The notes below the pieces were generated by a model. That model did no database searches, was not told where the DNA came from, and saw only the letters and a program-made list of their open reading frames with translations. A DNA stretch of 5,605 nucleotides from Chloroflexi bacterium RIFCSPLOWO2_02_FULL_71_16 (GTDB lineage Bacteria; Chloroflexota; Limnocylindria; P2-11E): positions 2,693 to 8,297 of the forward strand of contig MGON01000038.1 in the NCBI GenBank assembly GCA_001795345.1, in the 5' to 3' direction. Below are positions 4,757-5,605 of the stretch, in pieces (position 1 is the stretch's first letter; each line of letters opens with the position of its first letter). Made by a program: the position numbers and the translations under genes.

Positions 4757-5605
4757 CGATCCCCAAGGCGTGGCGCTTCGGCGGACCGCCCACGGCGGTG
4801 CACCAGTTCCACCCCGTGCTCTCGCCGGGCGACGCGATGAGCGCGCACGTCTTCGCGCTGCGCGCCTACCTGCGCGGCCTCGGGCACGAGTCGCACGCCT
4901 ACGCGGTCGAGGCGAAGCCGGGCGTGGAGGACGTCCTTCCGTACCGCCGCCTCTTCCGGACGCTCCGGCCGACGGACATGCTCCTCATGCACTTCTCGAT
5001 CGGCCACGAGGTCTTCGGCCAGCTCGCGCGCCTCGCCGCGCGGAAGGTGCTCGTCTACCACAACGTCACGCCGCCGGACTTCTTCACCGGCCTCAACGAC
5101 CACGCCGCGCTCCACGCGCGCCTGGGCCAGAAGCAGGTCGCCGCGCTGGCGGAGCACGTCGACCTCGCGATCGGCGTGTCCGAGTTCGACACCAACGACC
5201 TCGTCGAGATCGGCTACCGGAACACGGCGACCGTGCCGATCCTCATCGACTGGACCAAGTACGAGGTGGCGCCCGACGACGCGGTGCTCGCGGCGCTCTC
5301 GCGGCGGCGCACGCGCATCCTCTTCGTCGGCCGCATCTCGCCGAACAAGCGCCAGGACGAGCTGATCCGCCTGCTGGCGTACTACCGCGCCTGCATCGAC
5401 CCCGAGGCGCAGCTGTTCCTGGTCGGCTCGTACCGCGACCAGCCCCAGTACCACGCGCGCTGCGTCGCGTTACGCGACGCGCTCGACCTGCAGCACGCGG
5501 TGACTTTCACGGGGCCCGTGAGCGACGCGGAGCTGGTCGCCTACTACCGCCGCGCGTCGGTCTTCCTCTCGCTGAGCGAGCACGAGGGGTTCGGCGTCCC
5601 GCTGC
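4753..5605 (+). CDS. GT4-family glycosyltransferase (3' partial)
   Basis: The GTG at 4753 overlaps the methyltransferase stop (GTGA), so the two are probably translationally coupled; no separate ribosome site is seen. The 284 residues present cover the N-terminal acceptor domain and part of the donor-binding domain. The start region AVHQFHPVLSPGDAMSAHVF (15-34) followed by LRAYLRGLGHESHAYAVE (36-53) is the usual first Rossmann unit of this group. Then come MLLMHFSIGHE (76-86) and VLVYHNVTPPDFF (99-111). ILFVGRISPNKRQDELI (189-205) begins the GT-B donor domain. FTGPVSDAELVAYYRRASVF (252-271) and SLSEHEGFGVPL (273-284) carry the first Glu of the EX7E nucleotide-sugar motif; the rest lies beyond the edge. 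It should transfer a sugar from an activated nucleotide donor in the cytoplasm, for surface polysaccharide or a glycolipid. Donor and acceptor are unknown. Confidence 0.92.
   Translation, partial: MTIPKAWRFGGPPTAVHQFHPVLSPGDAMSAHVFALRAYLRGLGHESHAYAVEAKPGVEDVLPYRRLFRTLRPTDMLLMHFSIGHEVFGQLARLAARKVLVYHNVTPPDFFTGLNDHAALHARLGQKQVAALAEHVDLAIGVSEFDTNDLVEIGYRNTATVPILIDWTKYEVAPDDAVLAALSRRRTRILFVGRISPNKRQDELIRLLAYYRACIDPEAQLFLVGSYRDQPQYHARCVALRDALDLQHAVTFTGPVSDAELVAYYRRASVFLSLSEHEGFGVPL

Noticed and set aside
4708..5454. 248-residue open frame on the minus strand opposite the glycosyltransferase
   Set aside because: The plus strand encodes clear GT4 motifs here, and the minus frame is an Arg/Val/Glu-rich shadow.

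Overview
The window is G+C-rich (about 69% over 301-600 and up to about 80% in parts of 4081-4140, by hand count). All four start codons that fall inside it are read as GTG. It looks like a bacterial chromosome segment. The high G+C, the GTG starts, an N-terminally anchored secreted protein with a Pro/Thr-rich stalk, and a methyltransferase/GT4 glycosyltransferase pair fit Chloroflexota (for example Limnocylindria-like soil or freshwater lineages) or a deep-branching actinobacterium. That placement is an inference from style, not from a marker gene.

There are three blocks. (1) Left, plus strand, 1-1987: the C-terminal part of a YD-repeat/RHS protein, open at the left edge. Two beta-propeller-like repeats come first, then the RHS core with its terminal PxxxxDPxG motif, then a 180-residue Gly/Ala-rich hydrophobic tip that I cannot assign to a known toxin family. 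Its stop codon overlaps the GTG start of a 119-residue protein with three predicted membrane spans. The arrangement is that of a polymorphic toxin and its immunity protein. (2) Middle, minus strand, 2148-3473: a secreted or membrane-anchored protein of unknown function, built from three copies of a helical domain, each carrying a cysteine pair 63-67 residues apart. It converges on block 1, and a perfect 10-bp-stem hairpin sits between them. (3) Right, plus strand, 3641-5605: a SAM-dependent methyltransferase with a membrane-associating N-terminal region, overlapping by 4 nt a GT4 glycosyltransferase that runs off the right edge. This is probably the start of a surface-glycan operon. It is divergent from block 2 across about 170 bp that contain iterated GAGCGAG motifs and a 13-bp palindrome.

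Blocks 1, 2 and 3 are not obviously one pathway. What they share is the cell surface: a surface or secreted toxin, an extracytoplasmic repeat protein and a glycan assembly operon. The best candidates for something undescribed are the RHS tip with its overlapping membrane-protein partner, and the triplicated Cys-pair helical protein. No rRNA, tRNA, CRISPR array, insertion sequence or riboswitch was seen.
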